NCBI GenBank assembly: GCA_963765545.1
Contig: CAVXWW010000008.1
Coordinates: 62,001-126,000, forward strand
Direction: 5' to 3'
Origin: JARRPM01 sp963765545
Lineage (GTDB): Bacteria; Pseudomonadota; Gammaproteobacteria; Pseudomonadales; Halieaceae
DNA length: 64,000 bases
A program made the position numbers and the translations under genes. Below are positions 1 to 7,608 of the stretch, piece after piece. The stretch's first letter is position 1. Each line of letters starts with the position of its first letter. The notes under the pieces are model-generated. The model made no database searches. It had not been told where the DNA came from and saw only the letters and a program-made list of their open reading frames with translations.

Positions 1-278
1 GGGCGGCGCAGGAGGAAGGCGTTCATCTGATCGGCCTTTCTGTCCTGTCGGGAAGCCACCTCGAATTGGTAGAGGATATCCAGGCAGAGCTTGCCAGGAT
101 CGGCGCCAGTGACGTACCGCTGATTATCGGCGGTATTATTCCTGAGGATGACGCCCGGCAGCTACTTGCCCACGGCGTACAGGCGGTGTTCACACCCAAG
201 GACGTGGATATGAACGTCATCATGAACAGCATGGTCAATATCATCCGCCGCGACAACGGCCTGGAAGAGCTGGCATAG
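1..278 (+). CDS. B12-dependent acyl-CoA mutase, C-terminal end (MeaA/ethylmalonyl-CoA mutase-like), partial
   Basis: Only the C-terminal half of a cobalamin-binding domain is present. The reading frame is open from base 3, so the gene begins before the window. Readable segments are GLSVLSGSHLELV and, later, VPLIIGGIIPEDDA and AVFTPKDVDMN; these are typical of the Rossmann-like B12 domain at the end of MeaA/ethylmalonyl-CoA mutases and relatives. The DxHxxG histidine motif would lie upstream and is not visible. A MeaB-type GTPase starts 9 bases downstream and a malyl-CoA lyase follows, which supports a mutase in a C4/C5 dicarboxylyl-CoA route. A stand-alone B12 subunit or an isobutyryl-CoA-type mutase cannot be excluded from this fragment. 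Confidence 0.75.
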   Translation, partial: AAQEEGVHLIGLSVLSGSHLELVEDIQAELARIGASDVPLIIGGIIPEDDARQLLAHGVQAVFTPKDVDMNVIMNSMVNIIRRDNGLEELA

Positions 279-286
279 CGCTGCCA

Positions 287-1285
287 GTGGCGCAGGCAGC
301 TTCCACCCTGGATCCGGCCGGGCTCGCCGCGGCAGTTCGGCGCGGTGAGCGGGCGGCCCTGGCCCAGGCACTGAACCTGCTGGATGACCGGCGCGATCAT
401 TCCCGGCAGCAGGCCGGCGCTTTCCTGCGCGAGCTGGAGGCAGGACAAGCCGGGGACAAAGGCCACCTGATCGGCATGACCGGCCCACCCGGTGCCGGCA
501 AGTCCAGCCTGACTGCCGCCCTGATCAGTGTGTGGCGCCAGCGCGGTTTGCGGGTGGGCGTGCTGGCGGTTGATCCCTCCAGCCCCATCAGCGGTGGCGC
601 CCTGCTGGGCGATCGACTGCGGATGAAAACCAGTGCTGACGACGACGGCGTATTCATTCGCTCGCTGGCCTGCCGGGGGGAATTCGGCGGCCTCAGCGCC
701 GAGGTCTGGCCCATGAGCCTGGTCATGCTCGCGGCCTTCGACATTGCGATGATAGAGACCGTGGGGGTGGGGCAACGGGAGATCGACGTCTCGCGCATCT
801 GCGACACCACCTGTTTTGTCGCCCAGCCCGGCTCGGGGGACAGCGTACAGTTTCTGAAAGCGGGCATACTCGAGGTTCCCCACGTGCTGGTGGTCAACAA
901 GGAAGACATGGGCGCAGTGGCCCGTCGCACCTTGTCGGAACTGGGCACAGCCCTGGGCCGGGCCCATACGGATGGCAACTGGGAGGTTCCGATACTGTCT
1001 GCGAGTGCGACCTCCGGTACCGGCATAGATACCCTGGCAGATACCCTGACCACTCATGGCAATACTTTGCGAGACAGTAAGTGCTTGCTTACAAGACGCA
1101 AGCGGTATCGGGCACAGTGGATTCTGAAACGCCTGCAAGAGGAATTCGGCAGCCATGGCATAGGCCAGCTGGGCGGCGAACTGGCGGTTCTGGAGCGTCT
1201 GGCCAAGGACGATACTTCCCTGTTTGAGGGACTGCAGGGGCTGCGGCAAAAGCTGCTCAGCACCAGTGCAAACCAGCAAATCTGA
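287..1285 (+). CDS. MeaB/ArgK-family GTPase, mutase chaperone (first copy)
   Basis: This G3E P-loop GTPase is expected to gate cofactor loading and protect a B12-dependent acyl-CoA mutase. The 332-residue product shows a Walker A loop GPPGAGKSS near residue 66, the family block VLAVDPSSPISGGALLGDR, the switch motif ETVGVGQ, and the base-specificity motif NKED. Its size matches MeaB. The start is GTG at 287 without a strong Shine-Dalgarno sequence, so translation may be coupled to the mutase that ends 9 bases upstream. It differs clearly from the second MeaB at 3857-4816, which sits with methylmalonyl-CoA mutase, so each mutase seems to have its own chaperone. Confidence 0.88.
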   Translation: MAQAASTLDPAGLAAAVRRGERAALAQALNLLDDRRDHSRQQAGAFLRELEAGQAGDKGHLIGMTGPPGAGKSSLTAALISVWRQRGLRVGVLAVDPSSPISGGALLGDRLRMKTSADDDGVFIRSLACRGEFGGLSAEVWPMSLVMLAAFDIAMIETVGVGQREIDVSRICDTTCFVAQPGSGDSVQFLKAGILEVPHVLVVNKEDMGAVARRTLSELGTALGRAHTDGNWEVPILSASATSGTGIDTLADTLTTHGNTLRDSKCLLTRRKRYRAQWILKRLQEEFGSHGIGQLGGELAVLERLAKDDTSLFEGLQGLRQKLLSTSANQQI

Positions 1286-1313
1286 TTCAAAAGACAGTAA
1301 CCAGGAGAAAACC

Positions 1314-2363
1314 ATGCGAAGCCCGAGAGACTTTTTCAAGCCATTGGCGCTGGGTGCGCCCGAACCGATGCGCGACATTCCGGTACGACCGTCCCGGATG
1401 ATTCACTTTTTCGACCCCAGCAACCCGAAGATGGCGGAGAAAGCACCGGCCATTGCGGCCAAGGTGGATATCCTGCTGGGTAACATGGAGGACGCGGTCG
1501 CCATAGACAACAAGGAGGCGGCTCGCGAAGGCCTGATCCAGATTGCCCGGGACAACGATTTTGGCGACACCCAGCTGTGGACCCGGGTGAACAGCCTGGA
1601 CAGTCCCTGGTTCCTGGACGACGTCAACAGAATCGTTTCCGAGGTGGGTGACAAGATCGATGTCATCATGCTGCCCAAGGTACAGGGACCCTGGGATATC
1701 CACTACGCAGACCAGCTGATCGCCCAGTTGGAAGCGCGCGCCGGCCTGAAAAAGCCGATCCTGCTGCACTGTATCCTGGAGACTGCCCTGGGCGTTGCCA
1801 ATGTGGAAGAGATCGCCAACGCCAGCCCCCGCATCCAGGGCATGAGCCTGGGCCCGGCAGACCTCGCCGCCTCACGGCGGATGAAAACAACCCGTATTGG
1901 CGGCGGGCACCCCGGTTACCTGGTGCGCGACGACCCCGATGCAGCCAGACCCGAGGCTCCACGCGGCACCCATGCCCAGGACCTGTGGCACTACACGATA
2001 GGCCGCATGGTAGACGCCTGCGTCAGCGTTGGCGCGCTACCGTTTTACGGTCCCTTTGGGGCCATCGATGACCCGCTGGCCTGTGAGGACCAGTTCCGCA
2101 ATGCCTTCCTGATGGGCTGTGTCGGTGCCTGGTCACTGCATCCCAGCCAGATCGAGATCGCCAAGACCGTGTTCAGCCCGCCGGCGGATGAAGTCACCTG
2201 GGCCAAGCGTGTGCTGGAGGCGCTGCCCGATGGTTCAGGCGCGGTGATGGTTGATGGCAAGATGCAGGACGACGCATCCTGGAAGCAGTGCAAGGTTATG
2301 GTGGACCTGGCGCGACTCATCGCAGAGAAGGATCCCGAGCGCAAAGCCCAGTACGGGTTCTGA
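1314..2363 (+). CDS. mcl: L-malyl-CoA/beta-methylmalyl-CoA lyase (HpcH/HpaI-citrate lyase family)
   Basis: It cleaves or forms malyl-CoA-type C-C bonds (glyoxylate plus acetyl- or propionyl-CoA). The 349-residue product carries the family core: PVRPSRMIHFF, GNMEDAVA with acidic metal ligands, RVNSLDSPW, MLPKVQGPWDIH, MSLGPADLAASR and GAWSLHPSQI. From memory these blocks resemble the trifunctional Chloroflexus lyase (for example FYKPLAIGAPEP near its N terminus versus FFKPLALGAPEP here) more than the Rhodobacter Mcl1 type. The start is ATG 1314 with AGGAG 8 bases upstream; an in-frame extension to 1224 overlaps the GTPase gene and is not credible. Third gene of the + strand mutase operon. The exact substrate is inferred. 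Confidence 0.82.
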   Translation: MRSPRDFFKPLALGAPEPMRDIPVRPSRMIHFFDPSNPKMAEKAPAIAAKVDILLGNMEDAVAIDNKEAAREGLIQIARDNDFGDTQLWTRVNSLDSPWFLDDVNRIVSEVGDKIDVIMLPKVQGPWDIHYADQLIAQLEARAGLKKPILLHCILETALGVANVEEIANASPRIQGMSLGPADLAASRRMKTTRIGGGHPGYLVRDDPDAARPEAPRGTHAQDLWHYTIGRMVDACVSVGALPFYGPFGAIDDPLACEDQFRNAFLMGCVGAWSLHPSQIEIAKTVFSPPADEVTWAKRVLEALPDGSGAVMVDGKMQDDASWKQCKVMVDLARLIAEKDPERKAQYGF

Positions 2364-2447
2364 TTTGCCTCACCGCTGGGGGCCCCGGATCTTTGGGCTT
2401 CCGGCGGATTCACTTCTTTCGAGGCGCCTGGTGACCCCAGGCAGTAG

Positions 2448-3452
2448 CTATACCTCCTGCCACTCGTATTCCTTTAACTTTCGGACGGCAGTTTCAGAGT
2501 GCGCAGCCACATTGAGATTTAGGCAGGATGCCGCGGCAAGCTCAGGAAAGTGCTCCAGACCCACATCATCGCGCATGAAAAAGGCGTTGAAGCCAATAGA
2601 GTTCGTGCCCACCAATCGATAGCCCTTGCGCCGCGCCAGCTTGACGAATGCAGGCAGCGATGCCCCTGCATACACCGCATAACGGCTATAAAAATCTCCC
2701 CGGCCGCGCAGGTCCGCCGGTCGTTTTGAAGCGCCTTGCGCCCCCTGTTGATCTGCCAGGGGTACCCATTGCGCGGTAAAATCAGGCCTATAAGGGACCG
2801 TCACAGATGAAGCACTCATAGTCAGGTTTACCTCCACAACGACCACTCTGGGCGACATCACGGTGATGGCGTCCCATATCCAGTAATCAACGCCATCGAT
2901 ATCCAGCGACAGAAGGTCCACCTCGCCAGAGAAGCCATGTTCCTGTATTAACCCGTTGACGGAGTCGCGATCCACCCAGGCGCGGACAAATACGGGGCCA
3001 TTAATGCGGGTTCCAGGGTGTTTGGCAAAAAATGCCCTGCCCTGGCGTACATTTTTTTCGCTTCCATCCACCAGCAGGGCATGCCAGCCGTGGTGTATGA
3101 CCAGGTTAGCGCTATTGCACTCCGAACCGTTACCGGCACAGATCTCGACAGCCCGACGACTGCCTGAGCCAATAAGGCTGAAGATATAATGCAGTATGCC
3201 GTCCTCGCCGGATTGGGAGTAATTCCGGAACTCTACCTCGGGTAACGGCAATACCACCTGTGTTGCGAGCAATTCGCGGTACTTCAGACCAAGTGCTATC
3301 TGGGTACCCTTATCCACCTCCTGGGCCCGGGAGCCACCTTGCTTGACTGTCCCGGTCGCAGCAAGTTGAGCCATGCGACGGGTAAGCTGGTCGATTTTAA
3401 CGTGCAGTGTACCTACCCGGCGGCTGGTAGACCTGGCCCGCCAACGCTCCAT
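2448..3452 (-). CDS. FkbM-like SAM-dependent methyltransferase-family protein
   Basis: The protein has about 334 residues if started at ATG 3452. A longer frame continues to 3797, but its N-terminal part is only the antisense-frame shadow of the Rieske gene. A short heptad-like stretch (VKIDQLTRRMAQLAA) precedes the core. The core reads NYSQSGEDGILHYIF, then RAVEICAGNGSECN (possible SAM-binding loop), HALLVDGSEKN, and VDLLSLDIDGVDYWIW, a pattern seen in FkbM-like proteins of surface-glycan clusters. No strong ribosome-binding site precedes 3452. It is the last gene of the propionate operon, 67 bases behind the Rieske gene, with no obvious link to propionate; substrate unknown. Confidence 0.6.
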   Translation of the reverse strand: MERWRARSTSRRVGTLHVKIDQLTRRMAQLAATGTVKQGGSRAQEVDKGTQIALGLKYRELLATQVVLPLPEVEFRNYSQSGEDGILHYIFSLIGSGSRRAVEICAGNGSECNSANLVIHHGWHALLVDGSEKNVRQGRAFFAKHPGTRINGPVFVRAWVDRDSVNGLIQEHGFSGEVDLLSLDIDGVDYWIWDAITVMSPRVVVVEVNLTMSASSVTVPYRPDFTAQWVPLADQQGAQGASKRPADLRGRGDFYSRYAVYAGASLPAFVKLARRKGYRLVGTNSIGFNAFFMRDDVGLEHFPELAAASCLNLNVAAHSETAVRKLKEYEWQEV

Positions 3453-3519
3453 ACAGGATGTAACCCAGACCTTTAATCCGCCCAAGGCTGCTCCCCCCTC
3501 ATAAATAGTGATCCCAAGC

Positions 3520-3837
3520 TCATCCGTCCAGCATAACCCCGACCTCATTGCCTTCATACACCACGTTAAAGGTCCGCAACCCGCGGCAGGGCTGCTCGGT
3601 GGCGTGCAACAGGCGGCCATCGGCGATGGCGAACTGGTAATGGTGCAAGGCACACTGGATAACGCCGCTATCGAGCGTGGCGACATCAAGGGGATGGCCG
3701 CGGTGGGGGCAGTGGCCTTCGATAAGGTATAGCTCACCATCCCGCTGAATGAGCAACAGCTGCACATTGTCGATCTTGAACTGCCGCGAGTAGGCATCGT
3801 GGAGGTTGATCAGTTTTTCCAGCGCGTAAAACCGCAT
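3520..3837 (-). CDS. Rieske [2Fe-2S] ferredoxin-like protein
   Basis: A small 105-residue Rieske-fold protein. The two cluster-binding half motifs are CPHRGH and CALHHYQF, giving two Cys and two His ligands with family spacing. It may be a soluble electron carrier or the ferredoxin part of an oxygenase or reductase; no partner oxygenase is adjacent. The start is ATG 3837 with GGGAG 8 bases before it, 19 bases after the MeaB stop codon; the open frame extends to 3891 but overlaps meaB. The position suggests co-transcription with the methylmalonyl-CoA genes, but a role there is not evident. Confidence 0.8.
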   Translation of the reverse strand: MRFYALEKLINLHDAYSRQFKIDNVQLLLIQRDGELYLIEGHCPHRGHPLDVATLDSGVIQCALHHYQFAIADGRLLHATEQPCRGLRTFNVVYEGNEVGVMLDG

Positions 3838-3856
3838 GGCGTTTCTCCCGCGAGGC

Positions 3857-4816
3857 CTAGAACTGATCCATGATCCGGCGGGCAGCGGCATAGGCGGTGG
3901 TTTCCTGATTTTCCACCTGGTGCTCCAGCCTCGGTAACATCTCTTTTACTGCCGGGTTCTGCTTCAGCCGCCGCAACAGCATTTCATTCACCAGTTGATG
4001 CATCCAGTCACGATTTTGCCGCGCGCGCTTGGCCTGGAAAGCAGATTCCTGCAGGGCCTGAAAGTAGTAATCAACAACCATACCCCACACCGCATCGATA
4101 TTGACCGACTTGATAGCCGAGCAGGTCATTACCCGGGGCGTCCAGAACGTGGTGTGGCGCAGCAGGTTCATCGCACTGGTGTAATGCGTCTTGCTCAGTT
4201 TGGCGAGGTTTTCACTATCGCCATCAGCCTTGTTAACAACCAGTGCATCCGCCAACTCTAATATTCCCTTTTTGATGCCCTGCAGCTCGTCACCACCGCC
4301 GGGCAACATCAGCACCATAAAGAAGTCCACCATCCCGGCGACCTGATACTCGCTCTGGCCCACCCCCACGGTTTCCACCAATATCACATCGTAACCGGCG
4401 GCCTCGCACAGCAGCATGGTTTCCCGTGTCTTTTGCGCTACGCCACCGAGGTTACCCTCGGCGGGCGAGGGACGTATAAACGCTTCATCGCGTCGCGACA
4501 GCTCTTCCATCCGGGTTTTGTCGCCCAATATCGAGCCGCCGGCAATAGGGGAGCTGGGGTCTACCGCCAGCACGGCGACACGTTTGCCCTGGGATATGAG
4601 GTACAGCCCGAAAGCTTCTATGAACGTTGATTTGCCGACACCCGGCACACCGGTGATACCGATACGGATACTGTTACCGCTGTGCGGCAGTACCTGCTCG
4701 AGAATGCCCTGGGCCTGCTCGCGATGAGAGTCGAGCTTGCTTTCAACCAGGGTGATTGCCTTGGCCAGCGCACGGCGATTACCGTCCAGCAGCGGCTGGA
4801 GCTCAGATTCAGCCAT
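3857..4816 (-). CDS. meaB: MeaB GTPase, methylmalonyl-CoA mutase chaperone (second copy)
   Basis: G3E GTPase of 319 residues that in characterised systems gates adenosylcobalamin transfer to, and rescues, methylmalonyl-CoA mutase. Visible motifs are GVPGVGKSTFIEAF (Walker A), VLAVDPSSPIAGGSILGDK, VETVGVGQSE, PGGGDELQGIKKGI and NKAD (G4). It lies directly downstream of the mutase on the same strand, separated by 168 bases containing a hairpin. The ATG at 4816 lacks a clear Shine-Dalgarno sequence. Sequence and neighbours agree on function; the copy at 287-1285 belongs to the other mutase. Confidence 0.92.
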   Translation of the reverse strand: MAESELQPLLDGNRRALAKAITLVESKLDSHREQAQGILEQVLPHSGNSIRIGITGVPGVGKSTFIEAFGLYLISQGKRVAVLAVDPSSPIAGGSILGDKTRMEELSRRDEAFIRPSPAEGNLGGVAQKTRETMLLCEAAGYDVILVETVGVGQSEYQVAGMVDFFMVLMLPGGGDELQGIKKGILELADALVVNKADGDSENLAKLSKTHYTSAMNLLRHTTFWTPRVMTCSAIKSVNIDAVWGMVVDYYFQALQESAFQAKRARQNRDWMHQLVNEMLLRRLKQNPAVKEMLPRLEHQVENQETTAYAAARRIMDQF

Positions 4817-4866
4817 GCCGCGGTGGCAGCGCTGTGGCTACAACAGGCTTGGTAGCTGGGCCGTCT

Positions 4867-4884
4867 GCAGCCATGAATGGCTGC
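4867..4884 (-). other. Inverted repeat between mutase and meaB
   Basis: The transcript strand reads GCAGCCATTCATGGCTGC, with 8-base arms around two bases; as RNA this would be a 6-bp stem with an AUUCAU loop. There is no T-run after it, so it is not a classic terminator. It could be a processing or attenuation site that sets mutase:MeaB stoichiometry. Nothing else recognisable is present in the 168-base gap. Confidence 0.35.
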
Positions 4885-4984
4885 TGCGAGCCTGCGTGGG
4901 TGTATTGACGACTAGCCCTGAAAACATACCTGCTGTAGCCGCGACCCGACGAGTACAGGGCTTCAGTAAAGCGATAGAACACGA

Positions 4985-7141
4985 TCAGCCTTGCGCCGCG
5001 TTCACCGCATCCAGGACATCGCGCGCGGCAATTGGAATAGGTGTTCCCGGGCCGAAAATACACCGCACCCCGGCATCGAACAGAAAGGGGTAATCCTGTT
5101 TGGGAATTACACCGCCAGCGATCACCACAATATCGTCCGCGCCCTGCTTGCGCAGTTCCTCTAACAGCTGCGGCACCAGGGTTTTATGGCCGGCAGCCAG
5201 TGAGGAGGCCCCCACCACATGAACATCGTTCTCGATAGCCTGGCGCGCGACTTCCTCGGGCGTAGAAAACATGGGGGACAGGTCTATATCAAAGCCGACA
5301 TCGGCGAAAGCGGTGGCTACCACCTTGGCTCCGCGGTCATGGCCGTCCTGGCCCATCTTGCAGACCAGCATGCGGGGACGCCGACCGTGTTGCGCCACGA
5401 AGTCGTCAATATCCTTGCTGATCGATTGCCAGTTCTCATCCTGTTGGAAAGCCGAGCCGTAGACACCGGAAACCGTCTGTGCCTGGGCGTTAAAACGACC
5501 ATATTCACGTTCCATGGCGAAAGAAATCTCCCCTACAGTAGCGCGCCGGCGGGTGGCCTCGATAGCCAGCTCCAGCAGGTTGCCCTCGCCACTGACTGCG
5601 CTTTGGTAGATGTCCTCGAGTATAGCCTCCACTGCGGCTTCGTCGCGCTCGGCCCGAATGGATGCCAGGCGTGCAAGCTGGGACTGGCGCACTGCCTCGT
5701 TGTCGATATCCAGGATTTCAACCGGATCTTCTTCTGCGAGGCGGTACTTGTTCACACCAACAATCACATCCTCACCACGATCTATGCGCGCCTGCTTACG
5801 AGCGGCGGCTTCTTCAATACGCAGTTTGGGCATGCCGGTTTCAATGGCCTTCGCCATACCACCTGCTTCCTCCACCTCCTGAATAAGTTCCCACGCCTTG
5901 TCCGCCATGTCCTGGGTAAGGCTTTCCATCATGTAGGAACCCCCCCAGGGGTCGACCACCTTGGTAATCCCTGTCTCCTCCTGAATCACCAGCTGCGTAT
6001 TGCGGGCGATGCGCGAGGAAAAGTCGGTAGGCAGCGCTATCGCTTCATCCAGCGCATTGGTATGAAGGGATTGGGTGCCGCCGAATACCGCTGCCATCGC
6101 CTCAATAGTGGTGCGCACCACGTTGTTATAAGGGTCCTGCTCGGTCAGGGACCAGCCGGAAGTCTGGCTGTGGGTGCGCAGCATGGAGCTCTTGGGGTTC
6201 TGGGGTTCGAACTCACTGACGATCCTCGCCCACAGCAGGCGCGCGGCGCGCATCTTGGCAATCTCCATGTAGAAGTTCATGCCAATGCCCCAGAAAAACG
6301 AGAGCCGCGGCGCAAAATCGTCAATACCCAGGCCCGCCGCGATAGCTGTGCGAATGTACTCCTTTCCGTCTGCCAGGGTATAGGCCAGTTCCAGCGCGGC
6401 GTTCGCCCCGGCTTCCTGTATGTGATACCCGGATATGGAAATCGTATTGAAGCGCGGCATATTGCCGGAACAATACGCGATGATATCGCCGATGATTTTC
6501 ATGCTCGGTTTCGGCGGGTAGATGTAGGTGTTGCGCACCATGAATTCTTTCAGGATATCGTTCTGTATGGTGCCCGTCAGTTGGTCCTGGGCCACGCCCT
6601 GTTCCTCTGCCGCCACAATATACCCTGCAAGAACTGGCAAAACGGCGCCATTCATCGTCATCGATACCGACACTTTTTCCAGCGGAATCCCGTCGAACAG
6701 GATCTTCATATCCTCGACCGAATCAATCGCTACACCCGCCTTGCCGACATCTCCGGCGACGCGCGGGTGATCGGAGTCATAGCCGCGGTGGGTGGCGAGG
6801 TCAAAGGCGACCGAAACGCCCTGCCCGCCGGCATCCAGGGCCCTGCGGTAAAATGCGTTGGATTCCTCGGCGGTGGAAAAACCCGCGTACTGACGGATAG
6901 TCCATGGCCGCCCACTGTACATGGTGGCCTGGGGGCCGCGAATATAGGGCGACATGCCGGGCATGGTGTCTGCATAGGGAAGGTCCGCCACATCCGCCGC
7001 GGTATACAGCGGTTTCACCGCAATGTCCTCGGCGGTGTGCCACACCAGGTCATCCACGCTGCGCCCCCGCATCTGCTTCTCCGCCAGTTCACGCCAGGCT
7101 GCAGTAGTGGCTTTGGCCTCGTCGTAAATATTGTCAGTCAT
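4985..7141 (-). CDS. scpA: Methylmalonyl-CoA mutase
   Basis: Adenosylcobalamin enzyme that interconverts (R)-methylmalonyl-CoA and succinyl-CoA. The 718 residues match the single-polypeptide mutase. The TIM-barrel half includes RGPQATMYSGRPWTIRQYAG, FDLATHRGYDSDHPR, SVSMTMNGAVLPV and RTHSQTSGWSLTEQDP. The C-terminal B12 domain has the base-off motif DGHDRG (His is the lower cobalt ligand), then GASSLAAGHKTLVP and IAGGVIP. ATG 7141 has GAGG upstream and lies 22 bases after the epimerase stop. Part of the carboxyltransferase-carboxylase-epimerase-mutase-meaB operon. Confidence 0.96.
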   Translation of the reverse strand: MTDNIYDEAKATTAAWRELAEKQMRGRSVDDLVWHTAEDIAVKPLYTAADVADLPYADTMPGMSPYIRGPQATMYSGRPWTIRQYAGFSTAEESNAFYRRALDAGGQGVSVAFDLATHRGYDSDHPRVAGDVGKAGVAIDSVEDMKILFDGIPLEKVSVSMTMNGAVLPVLAGYIVAAEEQGVAQDQLTGTIQNDILKEFMVRNTYIYPPKPSMKIIGDIIAYCSGNMPRFNTISISGYHIQEAGANAALELAYTLADGKEYIRTAIAAGLGIDDFAPRLSFFWGIGMNFYMEIAKMRAARLLWARIVSEFEPQNPKSSMLRTHSQTSGWSLTEQDPYNNVVRTTIEAMAAVFGGTQSLHTNALDEAIALPTDFSSRIARNTQLVIQEETGITKVVDPWGGSYMMESLTQDMADKAWELIQEVEEAGGMAKAIETGMPKLRIEEAAARKQARIDRGEDVIVGVNKYRLAEEDPVEILDIDNEAVRQSQLARLASIRAERDEAAVEAILEDIYQSAVSGEGNLLELAIEATRRRATVGEISFAMEREYGRFNAQAQTVSGVYGSAFQQDENWQSISKDIDDFVAQHGRRPRMLVCKMGQDGHDRGAKVVATAFADVGFDIDLSPMFSTPEEVARQAIENDVHVVGASSLAAGHKTLVPQLLEELRKQGADDIVVIAGGVIPKQDYPFLFDAGVRCIFGPGTPIPIAARDVLDAVNAAQG

Positions 7142-7163
7142 TGGCGGAATCCTCGCAAAGCGC

Positions 7164-7577
7164 TCAGTGGTGGTCCCCGGCGGGCTGGTTAATCTCGATC
7201 AATACACCATCGCAGCTTTTGGGATGGATAAAAATAACCCTGGAGCCATGGGCGCCGGGGGTGGGTGCATCTGCCAGGAACTGGTAGCCCTTGGCCCTCA
7301 GCCTTTCAACGTCTTCATCGATATTATCGGAGCGGAAACACAGGTGGTGCAGGCCTCCGCCCTTTTTTTCCAGGTAAGTTGCGACCGGCCCCTTGCCTTC
7401 CAGCGGATAGACCAGCTCGATGTTGGTCGGTGGCAGAGGAAAGAACGCCGCGGTGGTTTGTGCCTCAAGCACATCCTCTGTGCCACCCATGGGCAGCTCG
7501 AAGTCTTCCATAAAGCGCTTGATGGCCTTTTCCAGGTCGGGCACCGCGATCGCGATGTGGTCCAGGGCTGTAATCAT
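7164..7577 (-). CDS. mce: Methylmalonyl-CoA epimerase (VOC family)
   Basis: 137-residue vicinal-oxygen-chelate protein that converts (S)- to (R)-methylmalonyl-CoA between carboxylase and mutase. It starts MITALDHIAIAVPDLEKA, contains LHHLCFRSDNI, and ends GVLIEINQPAGDHH; the His and Glu residues in these three segments are the expected metal ligands. ATG 7577 has an AAGGAG site 7 bases upstream; the frame runs open to 7643 but would overlap the carboxylase gene. It lies 31 bases after the carboxylase stop. Function is well supported by both sequence and position. Confidence 0.93.
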   Translation of the reverse strand: MITALDHIAIAVPDLEKAIKRFMEDFELPMGGTEDVLEAQTTAAFFPLPPTNIELVYPLEGKGPVATYLEKKGGGLHHLCFRSDNIDEDVERLRAKGYQFLADAPTPGAHGSRVIFIHPKSCDGVLIEINQPAGDHH

Positions 7578-7608
7578 TCTGTCTACTCCTTGCTCTAGTG
7601 TTTCGCCA

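Noticed and set aside
23..1378. 451-residue frame on the - strand
   Set aside because: Covers the mutase end, MeaB-like and lyase start, all clearly coding on the + strand.
5219..7192. 657-residue open frame on the + strand
   Set aside because: Antisense of methylmalonyl-CoA mutase; no family motifs and a coherent gene on the other strand.
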